A stretch of 64,000 nucleotides of DNA, from the NCBI RefSeq assembly GCF_030409325.1, contig NZ_JAUFPR010000008.1, positions 186,001 to 250,000 of the forward strand, given 5' to 3'. The notes below the pieces were generated by a model. That model was not told where the DNA came from. It saw only the letters and a program-made list of their open reading frames with translations, and did not search any database. The position numbers and the translations under genes are program-made. The stretch comes from Mucilaginibacter aquaedulcis. Lineage in GTDB: Bacteria; Bacteroidota; Bacteroidia; Sphingobacteriales; Sphingobacteriaceae. Of this stretch, positions 24,404 to 33,294 are shown one piece after another. Numbering within the stretch: position 1 is the stretch's first letter; the number at the start of each line of letters is the position of its first letter.

Positions 24404-24706
24404 TTATTACTCAATGAGTTATTAAATATTGATTTGGTGAATAACGCCATAACCGCAAACAATTTAAATATTATTATGACCAACGGCGTTATTTACTCCA
24501 CAAATTGTTTAATTCAATAAAAACATTGAATTATTAATTCACCAATTGTTGTTGAAATTGTTTGTAAATAGCCAAAACCTGTGGATTTCGGAATTGTTTT
24601 AAATCCGTATCTTTATCACCAGATAAAAACTTTACGAAAGTAGAAATTTCTGATTCTATTTTGCGTTGTTATAAATCATTGTAATATAAATTTTTGAAAA
24701 TATAGA
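24404..24706. other. AT-rich control region upstream of parAB
   Basis: This 303-bp gap is visibly A/T-rich and has no gene. Two perfect 9-bp inverted repeats overlap: AATAACGCC (24440-24448) with GGCGTTATT (24485-24493), and TTGGTGAAT (24435-24443) with ATTCACCAA (24537-24545). TTATCACCAGATAA near 24612 is another small palindrome. I see no parS-like TGTTTCACGTGAAACA and only one poor DnaA-box-like word (TGTGGATTT near 24581), so an origin is not supported. It probably holds the parAB promoter and autoregulatory sites. Confidence 0.4.
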
Positions 24707-25510
24707 ATGAGTAAAATAATTGCTTTAGCCAACCAGAAAGGTGGAGTAGGGAAAACTACATCATCTATAAATCTGGCCGCAAGCTTGGCCGTATTAGATT
24801 TTAAAACTTTGTTGGTTGATGCTGATCCACAGGCTAATTCAACATCGGGAATCGGTTTCGATCCCCGTAATATAAAGAATAGTATTTACGAGTGCATCAT
24901 TAACCAGGTTGACCCTCATGAGGCTATTCAAAAAACAGAAACACCTAACCTTGACCTGCTGCCCGCGCATATAGACCTTGTTGGTGCCGAAATTGAGATG
25001 ATCAATTTAAGCGGACGCGAGTACAAAATGAAACAAGTGTTTGATGCCGTGCGCGATGAGTATGATTTTATCATTATTGACTGCTCTCCTTCACTGGGCC
25101 TGATCACCATTAATGCACTAACCGCTGCCGATTCGGTAATTATACCGGTACAGTGCGAGTATTTCGCGTTAGAGGGTTTAGGTAAGCTGTTAAATACCAT
25201 CAAAATAGTTCAATCGCGCTTAAACCCGCAGCTGGAAATTGAAGGTATATTGCTTACCATGTACGATGTGCGCCTGCGTTTATCAAACCAGGTTGTTGAT
25301 GAGGTTAAAACGCATTTTGAGGATATGGTTTTTGATACCATTATTCAGCGTAATACCCGGCTTAGCGAGGCGCCAAGCTTTGGTGTATCGGTAATTATGC
25401 ACGATGCAACCTGTAAGGGTGCAATAAATTATTTGAACCTGGCCCGTGAAATTATTGAAAAGAACGGCCTTACCAAAGACACGGCAACAACTGCCGCAGC
25501 AACAGTGTAA
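24707..25510 (+). CDS. parA: Chromosome partitioning ATPase ParA (Soj)
   Basis: The 267-residue protein has a deviant Walker A (KGGVGKTT, about residues 11-18) with the signature lysine, switch I DADPQANST (about 40-48) and Walker B IIIDCSPSLG (about 123-132). This is the short chromosomal ParA/Soj form without an N-terminal DNA-binding domain. It binds DNA non-specifically as an ATP dimer and drives segregation of ParB-parS complexes. parB follows 3 bp later, so the two are co-transcribed. Confidence 0.96.
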   Translation: MSKIIALANQKGGVGKTTSSINLAASLAVLDFKTLLVDADPQANSTSGIGFDPRNIKNSIYECIINQVDPHEAIQKTETPNLDLLPAHIDLVGAEIEMINLSGREYKMKQVFDAVRDEYDFIIIDCSPSLGLITINALTAADSVIIPVQCEYFALEGLGKLLNTIKIVQSRLNPQLEIEGILLTMYDVRLRLSNQVVDEVKTHFEDMVFDTIIQRNTRLSEAPSFGVSVIMHDATCKGAINYLNLAREIIEKNGLTKDTATTAAATV

Positions 25511-25513
25511 ATA

Positions 25514-26443
25514 ATGAGTAGTGAAAGAAGAAATGCCCTGGGCAAAGGATTAAGTGCGCTGTTAAATGACTCTGTAAACGTACAACCTTACCATAAAACA
25601 AAAGATCACGATAAAGATAGGGAAGCCTCAACATCAGCTGTTGAGGTTAATAGCCTGGGATCGGTAAATGAGATACAACTGGCCGAAATTGAGGTAAACC
25701 CTTTTCAGCCCCGTACAGATTTTGATGAGCAGGCCCTGTCCGAGCTCGCCGATTCTATCAAATTGCAGGGACTTATTCAGCCCATCACTGTAAGGCGGGT
25801 TAACGCGCATAAATACCAGCTTATATCAGGCGAACGCCGTTTGCGTGCCTCAAAAATTGCCGGTTTAACGCAGATTCCTGCGTACGTACGTACCGCCAAT
25901 GATCAGCAAATGCTGGAGATGGCGCTGATCGAAAACATCCAGCGAGAAAACCTGAATGCCATAGAGGTTGCATTGAGTTTTCAGCGTATGATTGAGGAGT
26001 GTAACCTGAAACAGGAAGAACTGGGCGGCAGGGTAAGTAAAAACCGGTCGACAGTTACCAATTACCTGCGTTTGTTGAAGTTACCCCCAAGCATACAGGC
26101 TTCCATTCGTGATGGCGAACTGAGCATGGGTCATGCCAAGGCGCTTATAACCATTGAGGATCCTGCCAAACAATTATATTTACATCAGCATATCATTCAG
26201 CAAGGTTTATCCGTTCGTAAGGTTGAAGAACTGGTTCGTGAAATGCAGAAGTCGCCGGTAAAAAAGGAAGGCAAACAGCCCGAGCCGGTAACTTACCAAC
26301 TGCAAAAAATACAGGACGATCTGGCTTCAAAGTTTAGCACAAGGGTAAAACTTAAAGTAGGCAGCAAGGGTAATGGCGTTATCGAGATCCCATTTTTATC
26401 AGAAGATGACCTGGGCCGTATCCTTGAGATGCTGGATTGGTAA
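25514..26443 (+). CDS. parB: Chromosome partitioning protein ParB (Spo0J)
   Basis: The 309-residue protein has the full ParB layout. An N-terminal linker carries the ParA-stimulating region (RRNALGKGLSALL), and the CTP-binding ParB/Srx domain is at about 55-150, with NPFQPR, SGERRLRA and ENIQREN. A central helix-turn-helix at about 170-195 (SKNRSTVTNYLRLLKLP) reads parS, and a C-terminal dimerisation segment ends LGRILEMLDW. It loads on parS and slides as a CTP clamp. No parS site is seen in the window. The next gene starts 1 bp after its stop. Confidence 0.96.
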   Translation: MSSERRNALGKGLSALLNDSVNVQPYHKTKDHDKDREASTSAVEVNSLGSVNEIQLAEIEVNPFQPRTDFDEQALSELADSIKLQGLIQPITVRRVNAHKYQLISGERRLRASKIAGLTQIPAYVRTANDQQMLEMALIENIQRENLNAIEVALSFQRMIEECNLKQEELGGRVSKNRSTVTNYLRLLKLPPSIQASIRDGELSMGHAKALITIEDPAKQLYLHQHIIQQGLSVRKVEELVREMQKSPVKKEGKQPEPVTYQLQKIQDDLASKFSTRVKLKVGSKGNGVIEIPFLSEDDLGRILEMLDW

Positions 26444-26444
26444 A

Positions 26445-27107
26445 ATGCACAGATACATAGTAATGTTTTTATGGTTAAGCACGTTGGCCTTTGCCGCAGT
26501 TGCACAAACCAGAGCCGATAGTTTAAGTAAAAGAGCTCCTTCGGGCTCATTTGCACCACCCATCAAAGAAAAACGTTACCATCCGGATAGTACACATAGA
26601 CCGCATACGGCTGTTATGCGGTCTTTATTTTTACCCGGCCTTGGGCAATTGTATAATCACCGGTGGTGGAAATTGCCTATAATTTATAGCGGCCTGGGGT
26701 TTTTAGGAGCGGCAACCATCAGCAATCAAAAACAATACAACAAGTATTCGGCCCTGGCTATTTTACAACGCGACGGAGATCCCTCCTCGCCCAAAAGCCG
26801 TAATTATGCTTTGTACCAGAAGCATAAAACCGATTATAAATATTTTAAGGATGTGCCGCGCGATCAAATAAACGGTCAGGCTAACTACTTTCAACGTTTC
26901 CGTGATTTAAGTATATTAGGAGTTTTAGCATGCTGGACAATCAATACACTTGACGCTTATATTGATGCAAAATTCATCAATAGTTTTAGTGTAGATAATA
27001 ATTTAAGTATTAACCCAGTTAGTGATGCAGGCGGTAAGCCTGTTTATGCTGCAAACAGTATGAACATATTTAATCCCGGTTTAAAAATTACCTTTGTTAT
27101 AAGGTGA
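26445..27107 (+). CDS. DUF5683 domain protein, copy 1
   Basis: The ATG at 26445 directly follows the parB stop and gives 220 residues with a signal peptide (IVMFLWLSTLAFAAVAQ). The conserved core reads SFAPPIKEKRYHPDSTHRPHTAVMRSLFLPGLGQLYNHRWWKLPIIY, split here by a hydrophobic segment at about 80-100. A second hydrophobic segment, LSILGVLACWTINTLDAYIDAKF, is at about 165-187. In Bacteroidota this family recurs next to parB and dapB. Its function is unknown; the PGxGQxYNxxWWK motif resembles that of small membrane proteins of the TM2 type. Confidence 0.85.
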   Translation: MHRYIVMFLWLSTLAFAAVAQTRADSLSKRAPSGSFAPPIKEKRYHPDSTHRPHTAVMRSLFLPGLGQLYNHRWWKLPIIYSGLGFLGAATISNQKQYNKYSALAILQRDGDPSSPKSRNYALYQKHKTDYKYFKDVPRDQINGQANYFQRFRDLSILGVLACWTINTLDAYIDAKFINSFSVDNNLSINPVSDAGGKPVYAANSMNIFNPGLKITFVIR

Positions 27108-27157
27108 TGCTGTGAGTTTAATATCATCATCAAAGTATTAAATATTGTATTTATAAA

Positions 27158-27832
27158 ATGTATAGATTTTTGTTGGTTACCGGCTTTATAATGGCGTTTA
27201 CCTTAACGGTTCATGCACAAACGGCAGATACAGCTGTTGCGGGCAAGGCCGATACGCTAAAAAAAGCCTCAAATACGGCACCGGGTTCTTTTGCACCACC
27301 AATCAGGAAAGAAAAAGCCTATCATCCGGACACTTTGCACAGCCCGCATAAAGCGGTAATGCACTCTTTGATGATACCGGGATGGGGCCAGGCATATAAT
27401 CATCAATGGTGGAAAGTGCCGATTGTTTACGGTGGAATTGGATTGCTGTTTTCTGCAGTGATATTTAACCAGAATTACTACAACCAATTTGTAACATTAT
27501 CCAGGTACCGGAAAAGCGGCACAGCCCCCGGACCTAATGATAAATATTATAAAGAGTATACGATTTATGCAGCAAATGGGGTGCCTGATCAAAATATATA
27601 TGATAGCGTTGATGCCTACAGGCGTAACCGCGATTTAAGTATTCTCGGTATTTTGGCAGCATGGGGCATACAAACAATTGATGCATATATTGATGCCAAA
27701 TTTCAACACTCGTTTACGGTTGATAACAACCTGTCAATGAGGGTTACTCCGGGTTTGATAGGCCAGCCGGTTTATGCACAAAATGTTAACAGCTCGTATA
27801 TTCCGTCGGTAAAAATTACCTTTACGTTTTAA
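27158..27832 (+). CDS. DUF5683 domain protein, copy 2
   Basis: This 224-residue paralogue lies 50 bp after copy 1. It has its own signal peptide (FLLVTGFIMAFTLTVHAQ) and the same motifs in the same order: SFAPPIRKEKAYHPD, SLMIPGWGQAYNHQWWKVPI, LSILGILAAWGIQTIDAYIDAKF and FTVDNNLS. The two are clearly a tandem duplication, diverged most in the linker between the membrane segments. A shared C-terminal end (KITFxxR or KITFTF) looks like an exposed beta-strand. Function is unknown; the location suggests a link to the cell envelope or to the neighbouring segregation and secretion genes. Confidence 0.85.
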   Translation: MYRFLLVTGFIMAFTLTVHAQTADTAVAGKADTLKKASNTAPGSFAPPIRKEKAYHPDTLHSPHKAVMHSLMIPGWGQAYNHQWWKVPIVYGGIGLLFSAVIFNQNYYNQFVTLSRYRKSGTAPGPNDKYYKEYTIYAANGVPDQNIYDSVDAYRRNRDLSILGILAAWGIQTIDAYIDAKFQHSFTVDNNLSMRVTPGLIGQPVYAQNVNSSYIPSVKITFTF

Positions 27833-27848
27833 AATAGTATCAGATATG

Positions 27849-27942
27849 TAGTATCAAGTAGTTAGTATCAAGATTTCCGAAATTCTACTCTCATGGGACG
27901 TATGTAGCTGTCTTGATACTTGATATTAACTACTTTATACTA
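27849..27942. repeat. Inverted repeat built of GTATCAAG words
   Basis: The left arm (27849-27873, TAGTATCAAGTAGTTAGTAT then CAAGA) and right arm (27911-27942, TCTTGATACTTGATATTAAC then TACTTTATACTA) are imperfect complements. Both contain repeats of the unit GTATCAAG. It sits in the 147-bp gap between DUF5683 copy 2 and dapB, and its arms could fold in RNA. Confidence 0.55.
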
Positions 27943-27979
27943 AACTTGATGCCAACCGCTTATTACTAAAAACTTAATA

Positions 27980-28729
27980 ATGAAAATAGCATTACTGGGC
28001 TATGGAAAAATGGGTAAGATCATTGAAAAGATCGCCATTAGCCGCAAACACGAAATTGTACTAACTGTAGGCGTAGATAACCTGCATGATCTTACTACAG
28101 AAAACCTGCAGAAAGCTGATGCTGTAATTGAGTTTTCGACCCCGGCTGCGGTAATAGATAATATAAAGCATTGTTTTACTGCCAATGTACCCGTTGTAGT
28201 TGGTACCACAGGCTGGTATGATCAGTTACACGAAATAAAACAGCAATGTGAACAGGGCGACAATACTTTATTATACGGATCAAACTTTAGCGTTGGTGTA
28301 AATGTGTTTTTTCATGTTAACAGGATACTGGCTAAAATGATGAACAACTACCCTTATTATGATGTACAGGTTGAGGAAATTCATCACATGCAAAAACTTG
28401 ATGCGCCGAGCGGTACGGCTATAACCATTGCCGAAGGCATTATTGAAAACCTGGACTCAAAATCAGAGTGGGTCAATGTACTCACCACTGATGATAAGGA
28501 TGATGACGGCCAGGCCGCAGGCAACCAGTTACTGATAGAGTCTATGCGAATAGACAGTGTTCCCGGTACCCACACAGTTATTTACGATTCTGAGGTTGAT
28601 ACCATTGAATTTAAACATACCGCGCATAACCGTAACGGCTTTGCGCTTGGTGCTGTACTTGCCGCCGAGTGGGTACACAATAAAAAGGGTTTTTATTCGG
28701 TTGAAGCTATGTTTGATTTTAATGGCTAA
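27980..28729 (+). CDS. dapB: 4-hydroxy-tetrahydrodipicolinate reductase
   Basis: The 249-residue enzyme of lysine and diaminopimelate synthesis reduces 4-hydroxy-tetrahydrodipicolinate with NAD(P)H. It shows the nucleotide loop GYGKMGKI near residue 7, FSTPAAV and VVGTTGW, the catalytic EIHHMQKLDAPSGTA (His-His-x-x-Lys) near residue 137, and the closing NRNGFALGAVLAAEW. Length and motifs match the family. Its product feeds peptidoglycan cross-linking. It is followed 12 bp later by the first signal peptidase gene, so it heads or joins that operon. Confidence 0.95.
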   Translation: MKIALLGYGKMGKIIEKIAISRKHEIVLTVGVDNLHDLTTENLQKADAVIEFSTPAAVIDNIKHCFTANVPVVVGTTGWYDQLHEIKQQCEQGDNTLLYGSNFSVGVNVFFHVNRILAKMMNNYPYYDVQVEEIHHMQKLDAPSGTAITIAEGIIENLDSKSEWVNVLTTDDKDDDGQAAGNQLLIESMRIDSVPGTHTVIYDSEVDTIEFKHTAHNRNGFALGAVLAAEWVHNKKGFYSVEAMFDFNG

Positions 28730-28741
28730 CCATTTATATAC

Positions 28742-30193
28742 ATGAAAACAGGGGCTTATATCGGGGCTTATATTATTGCCGCCCCTTTATTAATTTTAAT
28801 AATTACAGGCTTCTGGAAATTATTTGAAAAAGCCGGCCGTTCTGGCTGGGAAGCACTTATCCCTGTTTACAGTGCCTATATCATGTTAAAATTGAGCGGC
28901 AAGCCCTGGTGGTTATTGCTGCTTTTTATTGTTCCGGGTGTAAACATCATCATAGCATTAGGTATTGTTATTGATTTTGTAAAATCATTTGGCAAGTTTA
29001 AAATGAGTCAGCATGCTGCGGTTGTATTGCTGCCTTTTATTTATTTGCCCAAATGGAGTTTTGATAAAAACACGCGTTACTTGGGTCCTTCAGCAAGCTA
29101 TGAATTTAGGGAGCAGTACAGTAAGCATCTGAAAAAAACACCCACACGCGAGTGGACAGAAGCCGTTGTTTTTGCTGTGATAGCCGCTACGCTTATCCGT
29201 ACCCTTTTTATTGAGGCCTACACCATACCTACACCATCAATGGAAAGTTCACTCCTTGTGGGTGATTTTCTGTTTGTGAGCAAGGTGAATTACGGTGCCC
29301 GCTTACCTATAACACCTGTAGCATTTCCGTTTGCGCACCATACTATGCCGCTTACCGGTACCAAAGCTTATTGGGATGGTATTAAACTACCGTATTTTCG
29401 CCTGCCTGGGTTCAGCGAGATCAAAAAAGGTGATGTGGTGGTATTTAATTATCCCATGGATGCCGACTCCCCATTTTACCGGCCCGTTGATAAGCAGGAA
29501 AACTATATAAAGCGTTGTCAGGGTACTCCCGGCGATACTTTAAGCCTGCTTAACGCTCGGGTTTATATCAACGGCAGGCCCGCTGTTACGCCTCCCAACG
29601 GCGAAATGGAATATGTAGTAAATACCAATGGCAGGGGTTTTAGCTCTCAGGAAATATATGATCTTCATTTATCCGATATTCAGCAGTTTGGCAGTCAGGA
29701 TTACATGATCAATATGTCGGCGCAATCGGCCAATACATTAAAAACCGATGCAAATGTTAAAGGACTTAGGCCTAATATCAGGTTAAGGGGTATCTATGAT
29801 CCTGAAATATTTCCGCATAACCCAAACTTTCAGTGGAATGTTGATAACCTGGGTCCTATTATCATTCCCAAAAAAGGATGGACTGTAAAGCTGGATAGCC
29901 TTACGCTGCCTCTTTACAGCAGGGCTATAGCGGTATATGAAAATAATAAGCTGCAGATTGGTAGGGATGGCATCACGATAAACGGCAAAAAGACCGATAC
30001 CTATACTTTTAAAATGAATTATTACTGGATGATGGGCGATAATCGTCATAATTCCGAAGATTCACGTTTCTGGGGATTTGTACCCGAAGATCATATTGTG
30101 GGCAAGGCCATTTTTATATGGATGAGCTGGGATGCCTTGTCGCCATCGGCCAATAAAATCAGGTGGCGCAGATTGTTTAACGAAATAAAATAA
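28742..30193 (+). CDS. lepB: Signal peptidase I, copy 1 (with N-terminal membrane domain)
   Basis: The 483-residue protein has an extra N-terminal module (residues 1-110) of two to three hydrophobic segments with FWKLFEKAGRSGWEALIPVY. A membrane anchor follows (about 139-160), then the S26 protease domain. The catalytic Ser166 in TPSMESS and Lys257 in YIKRCQGTPGD are present, as is the box-E motif GDNRHNSEDSRFWGFVPEDH. About 170 residues are inserted between the Lys box and box E, much more than in E. coli LepB. It removes signal peptides at the inner membrane. The residue before the Ser box is Thr-Pro instead of the usual Ser-Gly. Confidence 0.92.
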   Translation: MKTGAYIGAYIIAAPLLILIITGFWKLFEKAGRSGWEALIPVYSAYIMLKLSGKPWWLLLLFIVPGVNIIIALGIVIDFVKSFGKFKMSQHAAVVLLPFIYLPKWSFDKNTRYLGPSASYEFREQYSKHLKKTPTREWTEAVVFAVIAATLIRTLFIEAYTIPTPSMESSLLVGDFLFVSKVNYGARLPITPVAFPFAHHTMPLTGTKAYWDGIKLPYFRLPGFSEIKKGDVVVFNYPMDADSPFYRPVDKQENYIKRCQGTPGDTLSLLNARVYINGRPAVTPPNGEMEYVVNTNGRGFSSQEIYDLHLSDIQQFGSQDYMINMSAQSANTLKTDANVKGLRPNIRLRGIYDPEIFPHNPNFQWNVDNLGPIIIPKKGWTVKLDSLTLPLYSRAIAVYENNKLQIGRDGITINGKKTDTYTFKMNYYWMMGDNRHNSEDSRFWGFVPEDHIVGKAIFIWMSWDALSPSANKIRWRRLFNEIK

Positions 30194-30335
30194 GTTACCA
30201 ATTGAAATTGGCGTGCACGTATTTTTTTATAGTAACATATAGCTTACATATCAGTCATAGGGAATAAAAAATAAATACATACATTAGAAAAATCTGCACA
30301 TTTGCACATTTTGAAATTTGCACATCGATCATTAT

Positions 30336-31481
30336 ATGAACTGGAAATTTTGGAAAAAAAATAAAGGGGAAACTAAAAAGAAAAAGAGCGCGACACGTGA
30401 ATGGGCCGATGCTATTGTTTTTGCAGTTATAGCCGCTACACTCATCCGTACTCTATTTATAGAGGCGTATGTGATCCCCAGCGGGTCAATGGAAAGTTCC
30501 CTTTTAATTGGCGATTACCTGTTTGTGAGCAAAGTGAATTATGGCGCCCGTTTGCCTATTACACCCGTTGCCTTTCCATTTACACACCATACCATGCCTT
30601 TGCTGGGTACCAAAGCGTATTGGGACGGAATTCAGCTGCCTTACTATCGACTGCCGGGTTTCAGTGATATTAAAAAGGGTGATATTGTTGTTTTTAATGC
30701 ACCTATCGAAGCCGATTCACCATATTTTCGTCCAGTTGATAAGCGGGAAAATATTATTAAACGCTGCCAGGGTACCCCCGGCGATACTTTAAGTGTAATT
30801 GACGCGCAGGTTTATATTAATGGAAAGCCTGAAGCGACTGCTGTTCATGGTGAGATGGCCTACAACGTAAAAACAGATGGCAGTCAGCTTAATTCGCAGG
30901 TGGTGGAAGAACTTCATTTAACCGATCTGGCCTATTTTACGGATAACTCTGGTTTCAGGGTTAATACTACTGTAGAATCGGCCAAAACGTTAAAGGGATA
31001 TTCTAATATTAAATCGGTTACGGCTGATATTAGCCCTAAAGGGCTTGCAGATACGCTTAATCCTGTTTACCCGGTGAAATATCCCCGTTATAAAACAACG
31101 GTCAATTTTCCTCATTATAGCTGGAACATTGATAATTACGGCCCTATCATTATCCCTAAAAAAGGGTGGACGGTAAAGCTGGATAGCTTGACTATTCCGG
31201 TTTACGGGCGTGCCATTGAAATTTATGAGCATAATAAAGTAAAGATTGTTGGTCATGATATTTTTATAAACGATAAAAAAGCGGATACTTACACTTTTAA
31301 AATGAACTACTATTGGATGATGGGCGATAACCGCCATAATTCTGAAGATTCACGTTTTTGGGGCTTTTTACCCGAAGATCACGTAGTGGGTAAAGCGTTG
31401 TTTACATGGATGAGTATTGACAGTACTGCATCTTTTGTGAATAAGATACGCTGGAACAGATTATTTAGAGGAATACATTAA
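30336..31481 (+). CDS. lepB: Signal peptidase I, copy 2 (short form)
   Basis: From the ATG at 30336 (a TTG six codons upstream is in frame) the protein has 381 residues. It lacks the N-terminal multi-span module and starts with a very basic cytoplasmic tail (FWKKNKGETKKKKSATREW) and one membrane anchor. Catalytic Ser51 is in the canonical PSGSMESS and Lys142 is in IIKRCQGTPGD. Box E reads GDNRHNSEDSRFWGFLPEDH. The long periplasmic insertion is shared with copies 1 and 3. A 142-bp gap before it contains repeats (ATAAATACATACATTAGA and TTTGCACAT words), so it may have its own promoter. Confidence 0.92.
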   Translation: MNWKFWKKNKGETKKKKSATREWADAIVFAVIAATLIRTLFIEAYVIPSGSMESSLLIGDYLFVSKVNYGARLPITPVAFPFTHHTMPLLGTKAYWDGIQLPYYRLPGFSDIKKGDIVVFNAPIEADSPYFRPVDKRENIIKRCQGTPGDTLSVIDAQVYINGKPEATAVHGEMAYNVKTDGSQLNSQVVEELHLTDLAYFTDNSGFRVNTTVESAKTLKGYSNIKSVTADISPKGLADTLNPVYPVKYPRYKTTVNFPHYSWNIDNYGPIIIPKKGWTVKLDSLTIPVYGRAIEIYEHNKVKIVGHDIFINDKKADTYTFKMNYYWMMGDNRHNSEDSRFWGFLPEDHVVGKALFTWMSIDSTASFVNKIRWNRLFRGIH

Positions 31482-31499
31482 TTAAACTAAAAACAAAAA

Positions 31500-32969
31500 G
31501 TGAATATTATACTCGCTATTATACTGCTGGTTATACTGCCTTATGTAGGTTTCTGGAAATTATTTGAAAAGGCCGGCAGGCCGGGTTGGGAAGGCATTGT
31601 ACCGCTGTATAATGCTTACGTGATGATTAAGCTGTGCGGAAGGCCAACTTGGTGGTTTATACTGGTACTAATACCAGGTTTAAATATATTGGTATTTATA
31701 GGCATTTTAGTTGATTTTGTAAAGTCATACGGTAAGTTTAGCCTGCTTGATCATATTTTGGCGGTGGCGCTGCCATTTATATATCTGCCCAAATGGGGCT
31801 TTGATAAAAACACTAAATACATTGGTGCCTCTGCTACTGCACCCTTTAGGGAAAAGTATAAAATTGCGCTTAAAAAGACCGCGACACGCGAGTGGGCTGA
31901 TGCCATCATTTTCGCAGTTATAGCTGCCACGCTGATCCGTACGCTTTTTATTGAGGCTTATGTGATTCCGAGCGCATCTATGGAAAGCTCATTATTAATT
32001 GGCGATTATTTATTTGTAAGTAAAGTAAATTACGGTGCCCGTTTACCAATGACACCGGTTGCCTTCCCATTTGCACATCATACCATGCCGCTGATAGGCA
32101 CTAAAGCCTATTGGGATGGCGTTGAACTACCTTACTACCGCCTTCCTGGACTTAGCGATATTAAAAAAGGTGATGTAGTTGTATTTAACTATCCGATGGA
32201 TGCCGATTCGCCATTATACAGGCCGGTTGACAAGCGCGAGAATTATATTAAGCGTTGCCAGGGTACACCCGGCGATACGCTGAGCGTGGTTGACGCGCAG
32301 GTGTTCATAAACGGCAAAGCCGCGCCTACACCTCCGCATGGCGAAATGAGCTACACGGTACAGTCAGACGGTAGCGAGATCAATCCGCAGCTGATCAATG
32401 ACCTGCACCTGGAAGATCTGGCACCGGGTATCAACAATACCTTTACCGTGAACACCACATTGGCTTCAGTTAATGCACTAAAAGGATATTCAAATATTAA
32501 ATCAATAGTGCCTACACTGTCGCCAAAAGGAATGGAAGACCCATTGTATCCTGTTTACCCGGTAAAGTTCCCGAACTATAAAATAACGCCTAACTTCCCT
32601 AAATTTACCTGGAACCTGGACAACTACGGCCCCATCATTGTTCCTAAAAAAGGCTGGACAGTTAAGTTGGATAGTTTAACCTTTCCGGTTTATGGCAGGG
32701 CCATTGAGATATATGAAGGTAACAAAGTGCAGGTACAGGGAACAGATATCCTGATCAACGGCAAAAAGGCAGATAGCTATACCTTTAAAATGAACTATTA
32801 CTTTATGATGGGCGATAACCGCCACAACTCGGAAGATTCACGTTTCTGGGGATTTGTACCGGAAGATCATATCGTAGGTAAGGCCCTTTTCATCTGGATG
32901 AGTATGGACGATAATGCATCATTCCTGAACAAAATCAGGTGGAGCAGGTTGTTCAATATTATACATTAA
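31500..32969 (+). CDS. lepB: Signal peptidase I, copy 3 (with N-terminal membrane domain)
   Basis: The start is a GTG at 31500, 18 bp after copy 2, and gives 489 residues. I keep it because the translation lines up with the start of copy 1 (GFWKLFEKAGRPGWEGIVPLYNAY). The same N-terminal membrane module, anchor and protease domain follow, with Ser160 in PSASMESS, Lys251 in YIKRCQGTPGD and box E GDNRHNSEDSRFWGFVPEDH. All three copies keep a complete Ser-Lys dyad and should be active. This is the last gene before a strong terminator. Confidence 0.92.
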   Translation: MNIILAIILLVILPYVGFWKLFEKAGRPGWEGIVPLYNAYVMIKLCGRPTWWFILVLIPGLNILVFIGILVDFVKSYGKFSLLDHILAVALPFIYLPKWGFDKNTKYIGASATAPFREKYKIALKKTATREWADAIIFAVIAATLIRTLFIEAYVIPSASMESSLLIGDYLFVSKVNYGARLPMTPVAFPFAHHTMPLIGTKAYWDGVELPYYRLPGLSDIKKGDVVVFNYPMDADSPLYRPVDKRENYIKRCQGTPGDTLSVVDAQVFINGKAAPTPPHGEMSYTVQSDGSEINPQLINDLHLEDLAPGINNTFTVNTTLASVNALKGYSNIKSIVPTLSPKGMEDPLYPVYPVKFPNYKITPNFPKFTWNLDNYGPIIVPKKGWTVKLDSLTFPVYGRAIEIYEGNKVQVQGTDILINGKKADSYTFKMNYYFMMGDNRHNSEDSRFWGFVPEDHIVGKALFIWMSMDDNASFLNKIRWSRLFNIIH

Positions 32970-32983
32970 GGTTGAAAAAAAAC

Positions 32984-33026
32984 GAATCAAAAAGCCGACT
33001 TATCACATAGGTCGGCTTTTTGATTC
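32984..33026 (+). terminator. Strong intrinsic terminator after the lepB cluster
   Basis: GAATCAAAAAGCCGAC (32984-32999) pairs perfectly over 16 bp with GTCGGCTTTTTGATTC (33011-33026), with TTTTT in the 3' arm. It begins 14 bp after the third lepB gene. Confidence 0.88.
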
Positions 33027-33108
33027 TATTCCATTCCTGGCGCAAGTATGAAGAGTTTGCTTGCGCGGTGGTTACTTGTGCCTGACATAGCAGTATAAAA
33101 TATATTTT

Positions 33109-33280
33109 TGTCATTGCGAGGAGGAACGACGAAGCAATCGCGAATTTGTCTGAACCAGGATTAAACAGATTTATCGAATTAAAAGGATTTTTTTATTTTA
33201 TATAATGTTGGTAATCCGTTAATCCTAAAAATCGTGGTTCAGACAAATTAGCGATTGCCACGCTATCGCTCGCAATGGCA
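33109..33280. repeat. 172-bp near-complete palindrome (TGTCATTGCGAG family, copy 2)
   Basis: The ends TGTCATTGCGAG and CTCGCAATGGCA flank paired inner blocks AATCGCGAATTTGTCTGAA and TTCAGACAAATTAGCGATT, then CAGGATTAA with TTAATCCTA. It shares its outer blocks and the phrase GAGGAACGACGAAGCAATCG with copy 1 at 17171-17350, while the centre has diverged. It again ends 14 bp before the stop codon of a leftward gene. It fills most of 33027-33294, in which I see no gene. Confidence 0.8.
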
Positions 33281-33294
33281 GGTATTGGAGTTTA

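Noticed and set aside
24404..24706. Replication origin upstream of parA
   Set aside because: Only one poor DnaA-box-like word, no parS and no dnaA nearby; A/T-richness alone is not enough.
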